From the NCBI GenBank assembly GCA_037951165.1, contig JBBDHG010000126.1, positions 3,537,001 through 3,601,000 on the forward strand: a DNA stretch of 64,000 nt, given 5' to 3'. This stretch comes from Lophius americanus. Lineage: Eukaryota > Chordata > Actinopteri > Lophiiformes > Lophiidae. This document shows positions 21,672 through 34,254 of the stretch, in pieces. How positions within the stretch are numbered: position 1 is the first letter of the stretch; every line of letters starts with the position of its first letter. A program made the translations under genes and the position numbers. The notes under the pieces are model-generated. The model searched no databases. It was not told where the DNA came from and saw only the letters and a list, made by a program, of their open reading frames with translations.

Positions 21672-22172
21672 CATTGCAGGACTAGAGTCAGGTGTGGTGG
21701 AGTCAGCTGAAGTCCACCTGCCATCCTCTCAGCTATAAATACAGGGCTTCAACTCCTCCTCACTGCTCAGCTAAGACACTCTGAGATGTTCTTGCAGAAT
21801 GTTAACATCCATCTCTTTCGGCCTAGAGACTCACCTCTGGCCTGAATCCACCTAACTCTCCACTCCAGCATCAGAACTCCACAAGAGTTCAAAGCAACCT
21901 CCTGACTTGATTCCATCATAAAAGATTTGACTTGGATGAACACTGGTTACCCTCATTCAAGAATTGTCTGGCTCTGAAGATTTCTGGCTAGCTTTCATCA
22001 AGAATTCTCTGACTCTGATGAACACTGGGGATCCCCTTATGCTGCACCTTAGCTATTTGATTTATTGCTATTCAAAGAGACTCTGAAACCTTTTATTTTT
22101 CTGTTAATAAATTCACCTTTTTGATACAGAGCATCTGCCTCTCTGTGTTCTGCATCTTGGTTCAAACAATAG
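21672..22172 (+). mobile_element. Possible solo LTR
   Basis: Contains a TATA-like ctataaataca at about 21733 about 40 bp before actgctcagctaagacact, a poly(A)-signal-like gttaataaattcacc at about 22103, and an end resembling U5 (gagcatctgcctctctgtgt, then tctgcatcttggttcaaaca). This order (TATA, aataaa, t-rich end ...ca) is typical of fish Gypsy-like LTRs. Two imperfect 60-bp direct repeats (gatgaacactgg; tcaagaatt) lie at 21935-22030. The start may be hidden in the TG tract; no target duplication was found and no internal region follows. Confidence 0.45.
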
Positions 22173-23940
22173 CCTATACAGGATTAAAGGGATGTGATAA
22201 CTCCCACAACTATATTGGTTTATGCTGTCTGCAAACATCTGAGGGGAATTGGACGGTATTCTCACAGGTATTGAGTACTCTGTTGTGAACTCAGATTCAG
22301 GGTCAAGCAGAACACTGGAACAATATGATTTTCTCCATTCAACTAGTTCCTTAATGCTGCCAGTACATCAGCCTTCCAGCTCCAGATAACCACTCAGTCT
22401 ATGCAGATCCATCACCCTCTTCATCCATTGTCCCCAGTTGACTACTTTGTGCAACTAGTCACTGCATGACATAAATTAACCGTTGCCAACAGCTGTCAGT
22501 AATGTTTTAGTCTTTTCTGCGTGCTGGTCCTCGCCATCAACCCTGCCTTTGTTTAACATTGATGGTCACATGTGTCATGCTAAAACATCTATTTTGCCCG
22601 CAGTACAGGGAAATTGAGGCAAATTACAATGTGGCGTTGCTCAATAATGTGTTTTTAATCATTTTTTGAAGGACATGTAGCTCTATGGCACAGATTATCA
22701 AGATCTCTCAACTTTGATTCATAGAATACTTGTTAGGGGAGTCTTTCGATCGTTTGGTATGGAATTTGATGAAAAAGGAAGGAACAAATGGAAAATTAAC
22801 AGATTTTTCGTATAGACGGCAATTATTATGATTATTATTTTGGGAAATCTTGATTTTCTCTTGGACAAAGTCTACATGTAATTAGGTTACTATACACCCC
22901 TGACTGTGAAACTGTGTAGCTATTCCTTTCATTTAAAATAGTTTAATTCTTAGGACACAGAAGAGCCTTTAAAACAGTCCCATTGTTGAAGCTACCAAAC
23001 CATAGAATATTGTTGAATTTAGAAAATGCATGCATCTTATTAAACTCACCAGAGGAAGAGGTCCTGTCAGTCCTGAGAGTGAATGTCAATCAGCCTTGAA
23101 GCAACTGGCTCCAGGAATAAACTGTGGGGTTGTTGGAAAAAAAGCTTGTTCAACAGATGCAACAGGTGTCATTTTTTTATTCTCACCCCTAGTATTTGTA
23201 GTGCTTCCTGAGATCTTTCGGCAGTTTCTTGTAGCATTAAGGACTCATTCATTAATTTACATATAAAGCCCTGACAGCATTCTCAGAACTCTGTGGGCAC
23301 TGGATTTGTCATCTTTTTCAGGATAGTTATAATAGGGACTTTTTATATGTGCGGCAAGATCTTTGCTCTGAGACATATTTCACATATTTCAGGGAAATGT
23401 GACTTAGTGATCATTGATCAAGTTCAACTTCATATTCTCTTTTTGTTCTAAGACACAGTTTCCTGGTTCACCTTTGAATGTAAGAGCAAATGATTTGTTT
23501 GACATTACTCAAACAACTGTTAACAAGTAGGAACATTGGTTTATATCTTCTTAAGGTAAAGAAAACCAGATGAAAACCAATATATATATTACCACTCTTG
23601 TAATAATTATTTTGAGAGCGATATGTGCCTTTCCTGTGATCAAGGTTTGTGTTCTCCTATATTGTAATTAAAATATATCTTCCTTTGAGCATATCTGCGT
23701 TTTGTCTGTTCAATTGTGTCCAGAGTGCTTGACAGCAAAATCTTTCATTGCAGGTCAGGCGAGGGTTAGGAATGACACTGAGCCTTTATACACTACATTA
23801 AATATTATATAACATGCCAGTGTTTAATATGTTTATTTGCAGTACATCACCCCTATGACCATTCAGTTGTATATTCACTTTGACCTACTGTTAGTATACT
23901 GAACCCCCAAAACATCTAGGGTTAGGGTTAATGATCACAC
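22173..23940. other. Unassigned
   Basis: Holds the second copy of the short repeat (23780-23819) described under 16988. Frames up to 78 codons, no motif. Confidence 0.5.
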
Positions 23941-24184
23941 CTCTTGCTAGATGGTAGAGTGGTTGTCCATTTATCTGAAGGTCAGGGGTTCAATCCCTGG
24001 CCACATGCCGAAGTGTCCTTGAGCAAGATACTGAACCCCAAGTTTATCCCAATTGCTGTTCCATTGGTGTATGAATGTTTGTTTGAATGGGTGAATGCTG
24101 ACTCATGTTGTGAAAAGCACTTTGAGTTGTCGAGCAAACTAGAATAGCGCTATATAATTAAAGTCCATTTACAGTCCATTTACC
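23941..24184 (+). mobile_element. Family A SINE, copy 2
   Basis: tRNA-like head gatggtagagtggttgtcca with box B ggttcaatccc, then ccttgagcaagatactgaac, and end gcgctatataattaaagtcc followed by a repeated tccattta. It lacks the gatgagcatgtgg section present in copies 1, 3 and 4, so it carries an internal deletion or is a shorter subfamily. Confidence 0.85.
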
Positions 24185-24961
24185 AAATCCTAGATACATT
24201 CAAAATACATCACAGAATCCACTTCAGCATCTCCTGATATTATTTCTATTCGACCATGATTAACACCCCGTCAATTTTGTTCTGAAATCTATTAGTATCA
24301 ACAGACTTAAGGGGAGTTTCTTGAGGGGAAAAAAAGCAGGGAATCAGATACATATCTTGACGCAGACCTGATGAAGGAACAGGGGAGTGAAAGAAATCTT
24401 TGGGATCCCCAGATAGCATACATATGGAGTAAACCCTCAATGAATTTCTGTACTTCGTCAGGAGATGATTTGGCTTTTCATTGTGGACGGACCTCAATTT
24501 TACAGGGTACGTTAGGAAATTGTGAATTTGTATTTCCACAGCTTTTTCATAAAGGAGCAAAGGCCTATGCTGCGCCTTTGAGAAAAAATTGGCAAACAGC
24601 ATCAATTTATACCTCACATCATCCAGAAGTTCGGACTTTTCACTTTGACGCAGACCAAAATTCCAAGTGTGAAACCTCCCATTGTATTAAGTGTGGAACA
24701 AACTGATGAAATATTTGGTGCCTTTACAGTGTTAAAAAAACTTTTTTTGGAATCAGGTTCCAATATTCACACATATAACAGTTACATGCTACTATCAGAA
24801 GGGGAAAAGGAAGCGGTAGAAAAAGAGTGATGCTAGACAATAATGATTGGATTACAGTATGTCCTGAAAAGTTTTTTAATGTGCTTTGATCAAAATAAAC
24901 CAATGAGTAACTGGTTCAGAGTTTTTGGAGTGAAACCCCTGAAATAACGTTAATTTTAAGA
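24185..24961. other. Unassigned
   Basis: Overlapping frames of 111 (plus) and 123 (minus) codons at 24246-24706 show no known motif and no codon signal I can defend. Confidence 0.45.
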
Positions 24962-26912
24962 TTGTAAGTATATTAATAATATAAATAATAATACATTTAA
25001 TTTATAATGCACTTTAAATTTGGATACAAAGTAAAAGCAGATAAAAGCATCAATAAAAAATAAAATAACTATATAAAAAACTGAACAAAAAGCAGTAATG
25101 TTAATTAAAGTTATAGGTTCTTCTAAAAGGAAAGTTTTAAGTCCTTTTTTTTTTAATTTTTCAGTCATCTGTGGAGCCCTCAGATGGTCATGGAGGGCAT
25201 TCCACAGACGAGGGGGCAGCAGAACAGAAGGCCCGATCACCCATGTTGCTGAGCTTAGTCCGGGGAAGGAGGAGGCGGTATGAGTGGGTAGAACGGGGGG
25301 ATCGTGTTGAGGTCAGTGGGGTGAGTAGTTATTTTAGGTAGGGGGGTGCGTTACCATGGATGCACTTGTGAGTGAGGAGATAGATCTTATAATCAATCCT
25401 GGTAGAGATGGGAATCCAATGAAGGGAATGAAGAACAGGGGTGATATGTTCGTATTACGAACTCTCATCAGAATTCTTGCAGCACTGTTTTGAACATATT
25501 GTAGTCTTTGAAGACTTTTATCAGGGATCCCGATGAGAAGTGCGTTACAGTAATCCAGTCTGGAGGAGGCAAAGGCGTGGACCAGCTTTTCAGCATCACT
25601 CAAGGTGATTGAAGAACGGAGTTTGGAAATATTTCTGAGATGGTGAAAGGAGATCTTGCAGATGTGTTTGATGTGGGATTCAAAAGTGAGTTGAGGGTCA
25701 AATCTTACACCGAGGTTGGTGACTGATGAAGAGTGGGGAATGTCGTGACCAGAGAAGGTAATACTGGATATGGAGGAAGACTGGGTCTGATTTGGGGTGC
25801 CAAGTAAAATTGCTTCAGTTTTTGAGCTGTTCAACTGGAGAAAGTTTTTTTTCATCCACACCTTTATCTCCTCCTGACAAGCGCGGAGAGTTGACAGCGG
25901 AGATGATGATGACGATGAGGATGGAGAGGCTGCGGAAGAACATGTGTCAGTTTTTATGTACATTTGCGTGTCATCAGTGTAGCAATGGAATGAGAGTCCA
26001 TATCGACTGATGACATGGCCAAGGGGGAGAATGTAGAGTATGAAGAGAATGGGGCCAAGGACTGATCCCTGAGGGACCCCACAGGTGACGGTGTGTGTCC
26101 GTGACCTTGAACTTCCAAGGGAAATGTATTCTGTTGTATCAGTGAAGTAGGAATGAAACCAGTTTAGGGCGGTGGCAGTGAATCCAGTGGTGTGATGTAG
26201 GCGGTGTAGGAGTATTCCATGGTCAACTGTGTCACAGGCAGCAGACAAATCAAAGAGAATCAGGAGGGAAGGTGAACCAGCATCTGCTGCCATCCGTAGG
26301 TCATTTGTGACTCTAAGCAGAGATGTTTCTGTGCTGTGGGCGGAGCGGAAACCAGACTGAAAGGTTTCAAAGAGGTTGTTGTATTTGAGGGGGTCCTGGA
26401 GGTGGGCAGCAACTACTTTTTCCAGAACTTTGGAGAGGAATGGGAGTTTGGAAATGGGCCTGTACTTAGCAAAAACTTTTGTATCGAGGGTAGGTTTTTT
26501 GAGGAGTGGTTTGATTATGGCGGCTTTTAGGGCAGATGGAACAAAGCCGGCCTGGAGGGATTGGTTTATTACAGCGGTGATCATGGGACTGATGGAGATG
26601 TTAGTTTTCACTAGGGCTGTAGGAAAGGGGTCGAGGGCACAGGTGGAGGATTTCATCGTCCTGATGATAACCTCAACCTCCTGCTGTGAGACTTCTGGGA
26701 AGCACTTTAGAGGCTGGGAGATCTCAAACTGTGAGTAAGCAGACTGGATAGGTAGAGAGGAGGAACCAGAAAGGACAGAACGGATTGAGTCAATTTTTGA
26801 TTTGAAGAAAGCAATGCAATTATTACAGTGCTCTTCTGTAATTTCTGTAAGTGGGGGAGTTTGTGGTTTAAGAAGATGATTGATAGTGGAGAACAGCTGC
26901 TTATTATTACAC
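24962..26912 (-). mobile_element. LINE (L2/CR1-like, family 2), 3' half with tail
   Basis: A minus-strand element that starts (5') inside the linker at KQLFSTINHLLKPQ (about 26908), carries the whole RT domain, C-terminal region and a 3' UTR (...tgctttttgttcagt...; aatttaaagtgcattataaa) ending in an AT/ATT tail near 24962. Its 5' side overlaps about 265 bp of the 5'-half copy at 19440-20808. It is the least damaged RT in the window. Confidence 0.85.
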
Positions 26913-26914
26913 AA
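25334..26914 (-). pseudogene. Reverse transcriptase frame, 526 codons, catalytic-motif variant YTDD
   Basis: Order on the minus strand: FSTINHLLKPQTPPLTEITE (linker); MKSSTCALDPFPTALVKTNI; AIIKPLLKKP; KYRPISKLPFLSKVLEKVVA; FQSGFRSAHSTETSLLRVTN; motif A LFDLSAACDTVDHGIL; motif B GVPQGSVLGPILFILY; motif C HCYTDDTQMYI; NSSKTEAILLG; LGVRFDPQLTFESHI; EKLVHAFASSRLDYCN; QNSAARILMRVRNTNISPLF. Two positions differ from the usual motifs: AFDT is ACDT and YADD is YTDD; the catalytic Asp residues remain. After SPLF (about 25430) a frameshift ruins the HSLHWLP block, and the true C-terminus continues in another frame to about 25110. The first Met is an open-frame artefact, since the natural protein would start in the missing endonuclease. 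Confidence 0.85.
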
Positions 26915-27056
26915 TAACTGAGGAGGCGAAAATTATTTGAGGGAAAATTATTATCTAGATATGATTTATCACCATACATCTAGAAAAGCCAATCCATAGG
27001 CCACTTTATCATTACTAAAGGGAGATGTAGCCGACAGGATGTGGGAAGGCCTTCAT

Positions 27057-28147
27057 ATGTAGACGATGATGACAGGACGTTGATATATCACGACAATTTT
27101 TCTAGTCTGCCCAACCACTCAAAAGGCTTTGAGCCAGCATTCACCAATTCATACAAACATTCATACAGTGATGATAGAGGCTGCCATGCAAGGCGCCACA
27201 TGCTCATCAGAAGCAGTAACCATTCACGTCATGATTCACACACCCATGGAAGAGCCATTGGGAGAAACTTGGGGTTAAGTGACTTCTGTTGACTCCAGCT
27301 GCTGCAGGGGCCGGGGATCGAATCATTGACCTTCAGATAATTGACAACCGCTGTACCAACTGAGTCACTGTCGCCCCACGTAGACAATGATGACAGGACG
27401 TAGGTATATTGTCATGTAAACAATGACAACAGCACGTAGGTAAGTCATCACATAGACTGTGAGGACAGTATGTAGCTAGGTCATCACAAGACGATAAACA
27501 CAGGACATAGGATTGTCATCACGTAAACGATAATGACAGCACGTTGATATCTCATCAGGTACATGATGATGACAGGACTTAGGTATGTCATCATGCTGAC
27601 GGCAGGACGTCGGTAAGCCATGTAGATGTTGACTACAGAATGTAGGTATGTCATCATGTAGACGATAATGACAGGACGTAGGTATGTCATTATGCAGAAG
27701 ATGACGACAGGATGTAGGAATGTCATCACGTAGAAAATGATGACAGAACGTGGGTATTTAATCATGAATACCATACTTACCATCCCGTAGACAACAGGAT
27801 GTAAGTATGTCAACAAGTAGACGTTGACGTCAGGATGAAGCTATGTCATCACATCGACAACAGTTGGTAGGTATATCATGATGTTGATGATTGCGACAGG
27901 ATGAGGATATATCATCATGTAGACAATGACAGATTGCAGGTATGTCATCACATAGATGTCGACAACAGGACATATGTCCTGTTGTCACACATATGTGTGG
28001 TGACACACATAGTGACACACATATGTGTGTCACCACGTATGTGTGTCACCACGTAGACGTTTACGACAGAACGTAGGTATGTCATCATGTAGACGTTTAC
28101 AACAGAACGTGGGTATGTCATGAAGTAGACGTTGACCACAGGATGCA
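27057..28147. repeat. 36-bp minisatellite, about 20 diverged units, split by a SINE
   Basis: Unit consensus roughly catgtagacgatgatgacag followed by gacgtaggtatgtcat. The first unit is at 27057-27096; a minus-strand SINE (27100-27376) intervenes; the main array runs 27377-28147. Most units are 36 bp, a multiple of 3, so the minus strand stays open for long stretches as a 12-residue repeat (MTYLRPVIIVYM type). Near 27968-28035 the array contains nested palindromes (aggacatatgtcct; cacacatatgtgtg). Confidence 0.9.
27100..27376 (-). mobile_element. Family A SINE inserted in the minisatellite
   Basis: The reverse complement starts at ggcgacagtgactcagttgg (box A region), has box B gattcgatcccc, then aaccccaagtttctcccaat and gatgagcatgtggcgcc, and ends tctagaaa; the last tataagtaca part is missing. 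Flanks cacgacaa (27089-27096) and cacgtagacaa (27377-27387) look like a target duplication of the minisatellite unit, with three bases lost on the left. Confidence 0.85.
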
Positions 28148-31100
28148 GGAGGTTGGTTACTCATGTAAAGTACTCTCATGTCTTTGAACCATAACTAATT
28201 AGTACAAAGCTGGTCATGGACTTTCAGTAGTGAAAACTTGATATAACATACATTTTTGAGACGTCTTAAAAAAACATAATATTTACGGATTATATGCTAG
28301 TGAGAATTCCAAAGGCGGACGCCAATAACAGCTGCCTCAGAGACACAGACAAAACGAAAATATAGAAAACACTTATGGCTTACAGGACATTAATTTCAAG
28401 GATGTTAAGAGCCATAACAGTTATTGTCCCTCCATGCCAGACTTTTATCTCTTTTCTACTACATCTAACATCTGGAGAAGATCCTATGTTTTCTCGGGGC
28501 TTTCTGATCTTCTAAATCCACCTCATTAGGCTTTAGATCTGCAAATCAAAGCTCAAGTTTGGCTCTTTTTCTCAGAATCAGCCAAAAAAACAGTAATTGT
28601 AAACACATGTTTAAGTCACATAAGGGTGTTACTAGAAGCAAAATACCCCGGATGATGCAACCTTGGGATTTTTTTGTTTCTCAATTTAAGGCCCCAGAAG
28701 TTTGTGGGGGGCCTGGAAAGGAAGCGGTTCGCAGATATCTAAAGGCAACTTGAAATCTAGGTGAACCCACTGCCAACAGCTCACATCTCTGTTATTTTGC
28801 ATGAATTAAAATGTTTTACAGTCAGATCTTTGTAATTTGTGATTCCAACCCCGAGGCCTTAGCATCACTCATTCAAGTCTGTTTGTTTGGGCACAAAATA
28901 TTTCAAAAATTAATTATAACTTTGCAGTAGTATGGGCCTGAAGCCATGGAAAATTTGATTATATTTTGAGAAGTCTGTATCTTGATCAAATATTTTCACA
29001 TTTTCAGATTATTTTCTCCAGTGTCTATAAAATAGAGCAAAGTCAAATAAATTTAGTCAAATAGTACTCTAACTAATTATTTTTAAAGTGAAATATGAAA
29101 TTTAATAAAATAATTATTCTTTTCTATTTAAAGACTGTGTTGTAAAAAAGAAAAGATTGTTTTGTTTTTTCTCGAAATAGTACTTCTTTTTGTATGTATG
29201 TCAGTTTAGAAGGAAAATAATGTTTGATGTGAATAAATATTTCAGATAATTTCTTTACAAAATGTTTTACAATAATTCTTTTTTGGTATTATCTAGAATT
29301 ATTATTTGATTGTGTTGCCTCGCTCATTCTAGTTCTAATAATGATATTATGTCAGAGATATGGCAAAGCTGAATAAATGCATAATAGGGTTCCAACTGTA
29401 TGACAAATTCACAGATATAAATACAGTCTGGGGAATCCTCACAGTATAGATAAATGATTGTAGTGTTATGCAAAATAATTAAGTAAAAAGTTAATTTGTA
29501 TACAATGTATAGTAATCTATAAATATTATAATGCATATCTAATGAAAAAAATGTAATAGCAATTTATTTATTTTTTTAAAAAGGAGATATTCATGGTATA
29601 AGTAGTCTATGAAAAAAATTACAAATTCAAGAATTATTATGATTATTAGTTCCTGGAGAACACATAGAGGAGCTTTAACCTTCTTGCTTTAACCTTCTTG
29701 TTTTAAAAGACCCTATTGGGACAAAAAGAGCAGGATTTTTACAAAATGTTATTTCTATTTGATAATAAAAAAATAATTAGTTAATTAATAAACAAATGTA
29801 TTTAAAGCCTCTTGAACAAGCCTTTTTCCAGGAGGCCAGATTATCATAGCAGTATGTATTTCCACACTTAATGCAGATTGAGTAATAATAAAACAGAAGT
29901 ATGATCATGTATAACTGTGTAATAATAATAATGTAATCATAAGGTGATATAATTGAGGGAAGAATCACATTCTTTATGTTAGATAATCACTGTTAAAGAT
30001 CTTTTTGGACTAACGTTGGGTTTACAACAAAAAAAAAAAATTGTCATGTAATAACTATGTCATAATAACGATGTAACTATACTTTGTTACAATACAATTG
30101 AAGTATGTTAGCACCCTTTATTCTTAGGTTAAAGATGATCTAACTGGACTTGGAACTCGGATCCGATAAGCTGCATGGAGATGGTAACAATTATTTTCAT
30201 AACGCATTTAACGATCAACAACCCCTTATTATCTATGGGTCAAATTTGAAATGTTCCCAAATGTTTTGTATCAGAAATATGCTTTTGCTTCATCAAAATA
30301 AGTGTGACACTATCTGCAAGAAAACAATTATTTGTGTGGTTGTCATTTTACTGAAAATTACAGCTTCAGTCGATCGTAACGCCTTTGTGCTTTTCCAGCA
30401 GAGAAACACACACACACACACTGGAACTACATCCCGCACAACTCGGTGATAACCAGCAATAACTGACCATTTCTGCTCATACAAATCAAAAAACTGATTT
30501 GGAGATAAACATAAACGTTATAATGTTGTGTAACCAATAATAGGCTGAACTGGTGTAACACAAATTTAGGAGATAATGCTTTATAAACAATCATCAGAAG
30601 GCTGAATGGTTTTAACCCAGGAGGACAAATTAATGGTTGACAGAAGGAAAATCCAAGGATTGTATAGAAACTATTGTATTTTTTTTTCCGTTAAGGCTTT
30701 CATTCCCATCTATTTATGTGCAAAGAATATAAAAAAAGTTAAACCCATCCAGCATTTTTGGAACATGAAAGCGCTACAATGTATCGGGAAATATTTGTCT
30801 CTACGGGAATGAAGGAACGCGCATAAATGTAAACCATTTGTTTTCACCACTTCTTAGCGCCTCAAAATTTTATTTGGCCTGTTATAATGTCCACCAAGTT
30901 TTTTCCCTGCCCTCTTTGGCAGACGCTTTGCGCCCATATTTCTTACAAATTTGTTCTCTGATATTGGATATGAAAAATCCTTCTTTGTTTTAGGAAAGTC
31001 CGGAGTAATCCTGAGCTCCTTTCGCTATTCTTTTTAGGGGGGGGGGCAATCTTATATTATGTGTCGCTTTTCTCTCCGCTGCATGAGTATGCGGCGCAGT

Positions 31101-34100
31101 GTCAAAGTCCGAAACAGTCAAGAAAGGGATCACTCTGAGTGGCTTATTTGAAAAAATATACTTATATCCAGTCCAAATAATATATATGTCAGCTTCTAAA
31201 ACTTAGCCCTCGTTATCTGGTGTAATGTAGCTTTTTAGAACAACAAAATATGAGTGCTTTGACAGACCTTTTCATTTTTTTTGCACTTTCAAAACTCTAA
31301 ATTAGATTAAATTAAAAACATTCCAAAATAAGACTTGACATTTAATAGCATTATTAACAATAGTCTGTCATAGGAACACAATAACTGCTAAGGTGGTTGG
31401 GTTCAGAGATGGCAGAATTTTTGTTATTTGTCATTTTGTTGAGCACTCATCTGGAGTGGGGGCGAAGTATTGATCTATTTTATTGTACGATTCCGCCAAT
31501 TTTTTTTAAAAAAAGGAAAAAAAGAAAAAAGTTTGTCCTTAATCAGTTCACATAGAGCTGAAAAACTAAAGTAATAGCATTTTGTTAAAATGACTTAGCT
31601 GGACCCTCTCGATCCATGTCTTACAGATTTTTTATGCATTTACCCAACACAGTCATTTTGGTCGGTCTTGTGTTATTTATCTTTATCTTAACAACGTTAT
31701 AAAAGTTTTGTGAAAATTGATGATAAATCTTGATCGAAGAAATTCAAAAGAATATTTTTAATAAAAAGTACGGCCAGATAATGTGAGATATGTATTATAA
31801 CTACTGGTGGAATGATAACCATGTTGAAATCTCTAAACCCTGCGGCCCCATAAGAACAGAAAGTATCAGTGTCGGAGAGTAAATAAGTAAATTTACTACT
31901 AATACAAATTTGCGGATTTTTTTCCTTTACTTGCGTACTTCCATTTTATACTACTTCATTCACTTTAATATTCCATTACATTTAAGAAGCAAATATAATT
32001 GTACTTTTCAAATTACAATTTTTCATGTCCTTCACCAATTACGGCATTTTGGAATGTTTTTGATAATCTGAATGATGAAGTGTTTCCCCACGGGTTACGC
32101 TTACTTCAGCTGTTACCAAAAGAAGCAGATTCTAGAATTTTAAGATTGTCTCAGATTATCTGGAGTATTTTTGCAGCGGGGTGTTCATACTTTAACTCAA
32201 TTCAAGGGTTAAGAATAATTTCTCTTATGCTTGAGCTCGGTGACATGCCACATTATATAAGTCCAATTGAGATGTAAATCATTTTGATGCAGTTTTCTTG
32301 GGCAGTGACATATGGAGGAGATCATGCATTAGTTAAAATTACTTTATCCGAAGTGGAAAATATTTTCCTGAATAATCTAGAACCAGATCAGCGTGAAGAA
32401 AAGAGAGGTGATCGGAGCTCGAGTGTAAATGCAGATTTATGCTATTCACTTATTTATGCTGTTATCGACACAGTGGAGATTATTCTTGTCAATGTATCAA
32501 TTTTTGCAAATGCGGCGATGCATCAATGAAACTGTTAGTGGTTCTGAAGCACATGTTTTATGGACTTCTTTATGGACTCTCTGGCTGCGGTTTGAAGCTT
32601 TCCATTAAGCCCTTCAACATCTGCTCATGTTGGGATTAGACGTTATATGCTATGGAGGTTTCATGTCATAGCACAGAATTGAATCCTGAGGGTTTCCTGT
32701 GCAGCAGCTGGGACTTCTTATGTCTCACAGAGATCTGCTCCTAATAGTTGCTGTTGCTACGTCCTGATTGCTTTAAATTGACCAGATTATTCTTCCATTA
32801 TTCTAAACTTTATTAATTTTAACTCAGCGGATATGTGCCCCAACGGAGAGCATTAAATGACCTCAGCCCTCAAGGCGTTGCATTCATGCTGCACATGTTG
32901 CAACAAAGGTAAATAAATGGACATATGTGGGAAAATTATTTCAATACAAAACTTAGTCATTGCAGATTTCCCTTTATGGTTGCACTTAAGCTCTCTGAGA
33001 TCCTCATCTAAATATTTGTACAAAATATCTCTGCTTTATGGTGTTTTATTTGGCTTTTGTAAGCGGCTATAGGGATTTACTTCTGAGATGCATCCGCCGC
33101 AGTTTATAGGCCCCAGCTGGGGGAAAATCTCTCAGAGCAGCTGGCACAAGCAGTGCAAACTCTACATAAAAGATGATTTTCATTAAATCTGCTGCTTATT
33201 CTATTATAGGAAAAGCAAATACGCCAATTTTTGGTTCCTCTCCATACACTGCGTGTCTTAGCCTGGGATGTACTTTCTTCAATTTGCTGAAACTGTTTGA
33301 ACACGATGGGATAGGATCAAAATATGATGGCCTTACCTATGAATCCCAGATGTGTGAGTCCGTCACGTTCTAACCTTCACTTGGTTCTACGGAACACTCT
33401 TCTTTTCTGTTGTCCTCCCCAGTTTTGATTGCTTGCCTTTATTTCTCTGTCCCTCTGGTCCACAGGTCAACGGTCTCCTTCCTTCTCTTTTTTTTCAGAG
33501 TTAAACTCTAATTGTTTTTCCCCTAAATTGATCTTTTCTGTTGTGTCTGTGTGAGAGACGATCTCCTCAGAGTCTTAACACCACTTGAGCAGCTCTACCT
33601 TGCCCTGCTGCTGGTGATGAAGACATACAGCAGAGGTTTGTACTGGAGGCGGGATCAGTGGGTGGGGGGCTGGAACAGGTCACATTATACAGATGATTGT
33701 AAGACCCTCCAATAAAGTTGTATTTCCGGTAGGTGTTACTGTTGCAGAGAGCCATGAGGGTGGACCTCCTAGCCACCTGTTAGTTCCGTCAGTTATATTC
33801 AGTTCTAGATGATATAACTCTGATGTTCCCTCAAGCCATTTGTTTTCTTCTACTTCTGTTTTGTGGTTTTCTGATATCTCCCGAAATGCCATTTTTTTAA
33901 GGTAACAGGGATTATTAACTAATTAACATATGCTGTGCTGTGGCATAATTTCAGACACACATACACCAATAGATTCTATTATAATGACGTCACATGATCG
34001 AATGTGAACGCCCTCTGAGTGGGAAACAATCTGTGCAGACGGAGAGGACAGAACATGAGACCGATTCTAAATCAAGTACTACAGCAGACGATTGATGTTA

Positions 34101-34168
34101 GCTGTTGCGAGGCTCAGGTCATGTGCTGGGATTTGTTGTACAAACTCGTCCAGTGAAGACAGGACGGG

Positions 34169-34170
<2 letters not shown>
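28148..34170. other. Six kilobases with no recognised gene or repeat family
   Basis: Strongly AT-rich between 29000 and 32000, with only short frames (longest about 99 codons at 30150-30449) and small simple repeats such as (CA)n at about 30407-30421, poly-A at 30028-30041 and a G-run at 31038-31047. Frames at 31999-32529 look open but match nothing I know. Unrecognised exons or regulatory DNA cannot be excluded. Confidence 0.45.
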
Positions 34171-34200
<30 letters not shown>

Positions 34201-34222
34201 CATACATACATACATACATACA

Positions 34223-34252
<30 letters not shown>
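34171..34252. repeat. (TACA)n microsatellite, about 20 units
   Basis: Uninterrupted tetranucleotide run followed by a decayed tata tail. YIHT and CMYV frames over it are artefacts. Confidence 0.98.

Positions 34253-34254
<2 letters not shown>

Noticed and set aside
21423..21738. Frames of 83-126 codons on both strands
   Set aside because: They are carried by the TG/CGTG microsatellite.
24246..24706. Overlapping 123-codon minus and 111-codon plus frames
   Set aside because: Neither resembles a known protein, and mutual overlap suggests chance.
27377..28147. CRISPR-like array
   Set aside because: Units are tandem 36-bp minisatellite copies without unique spacers, in a clearly vertebrate context.
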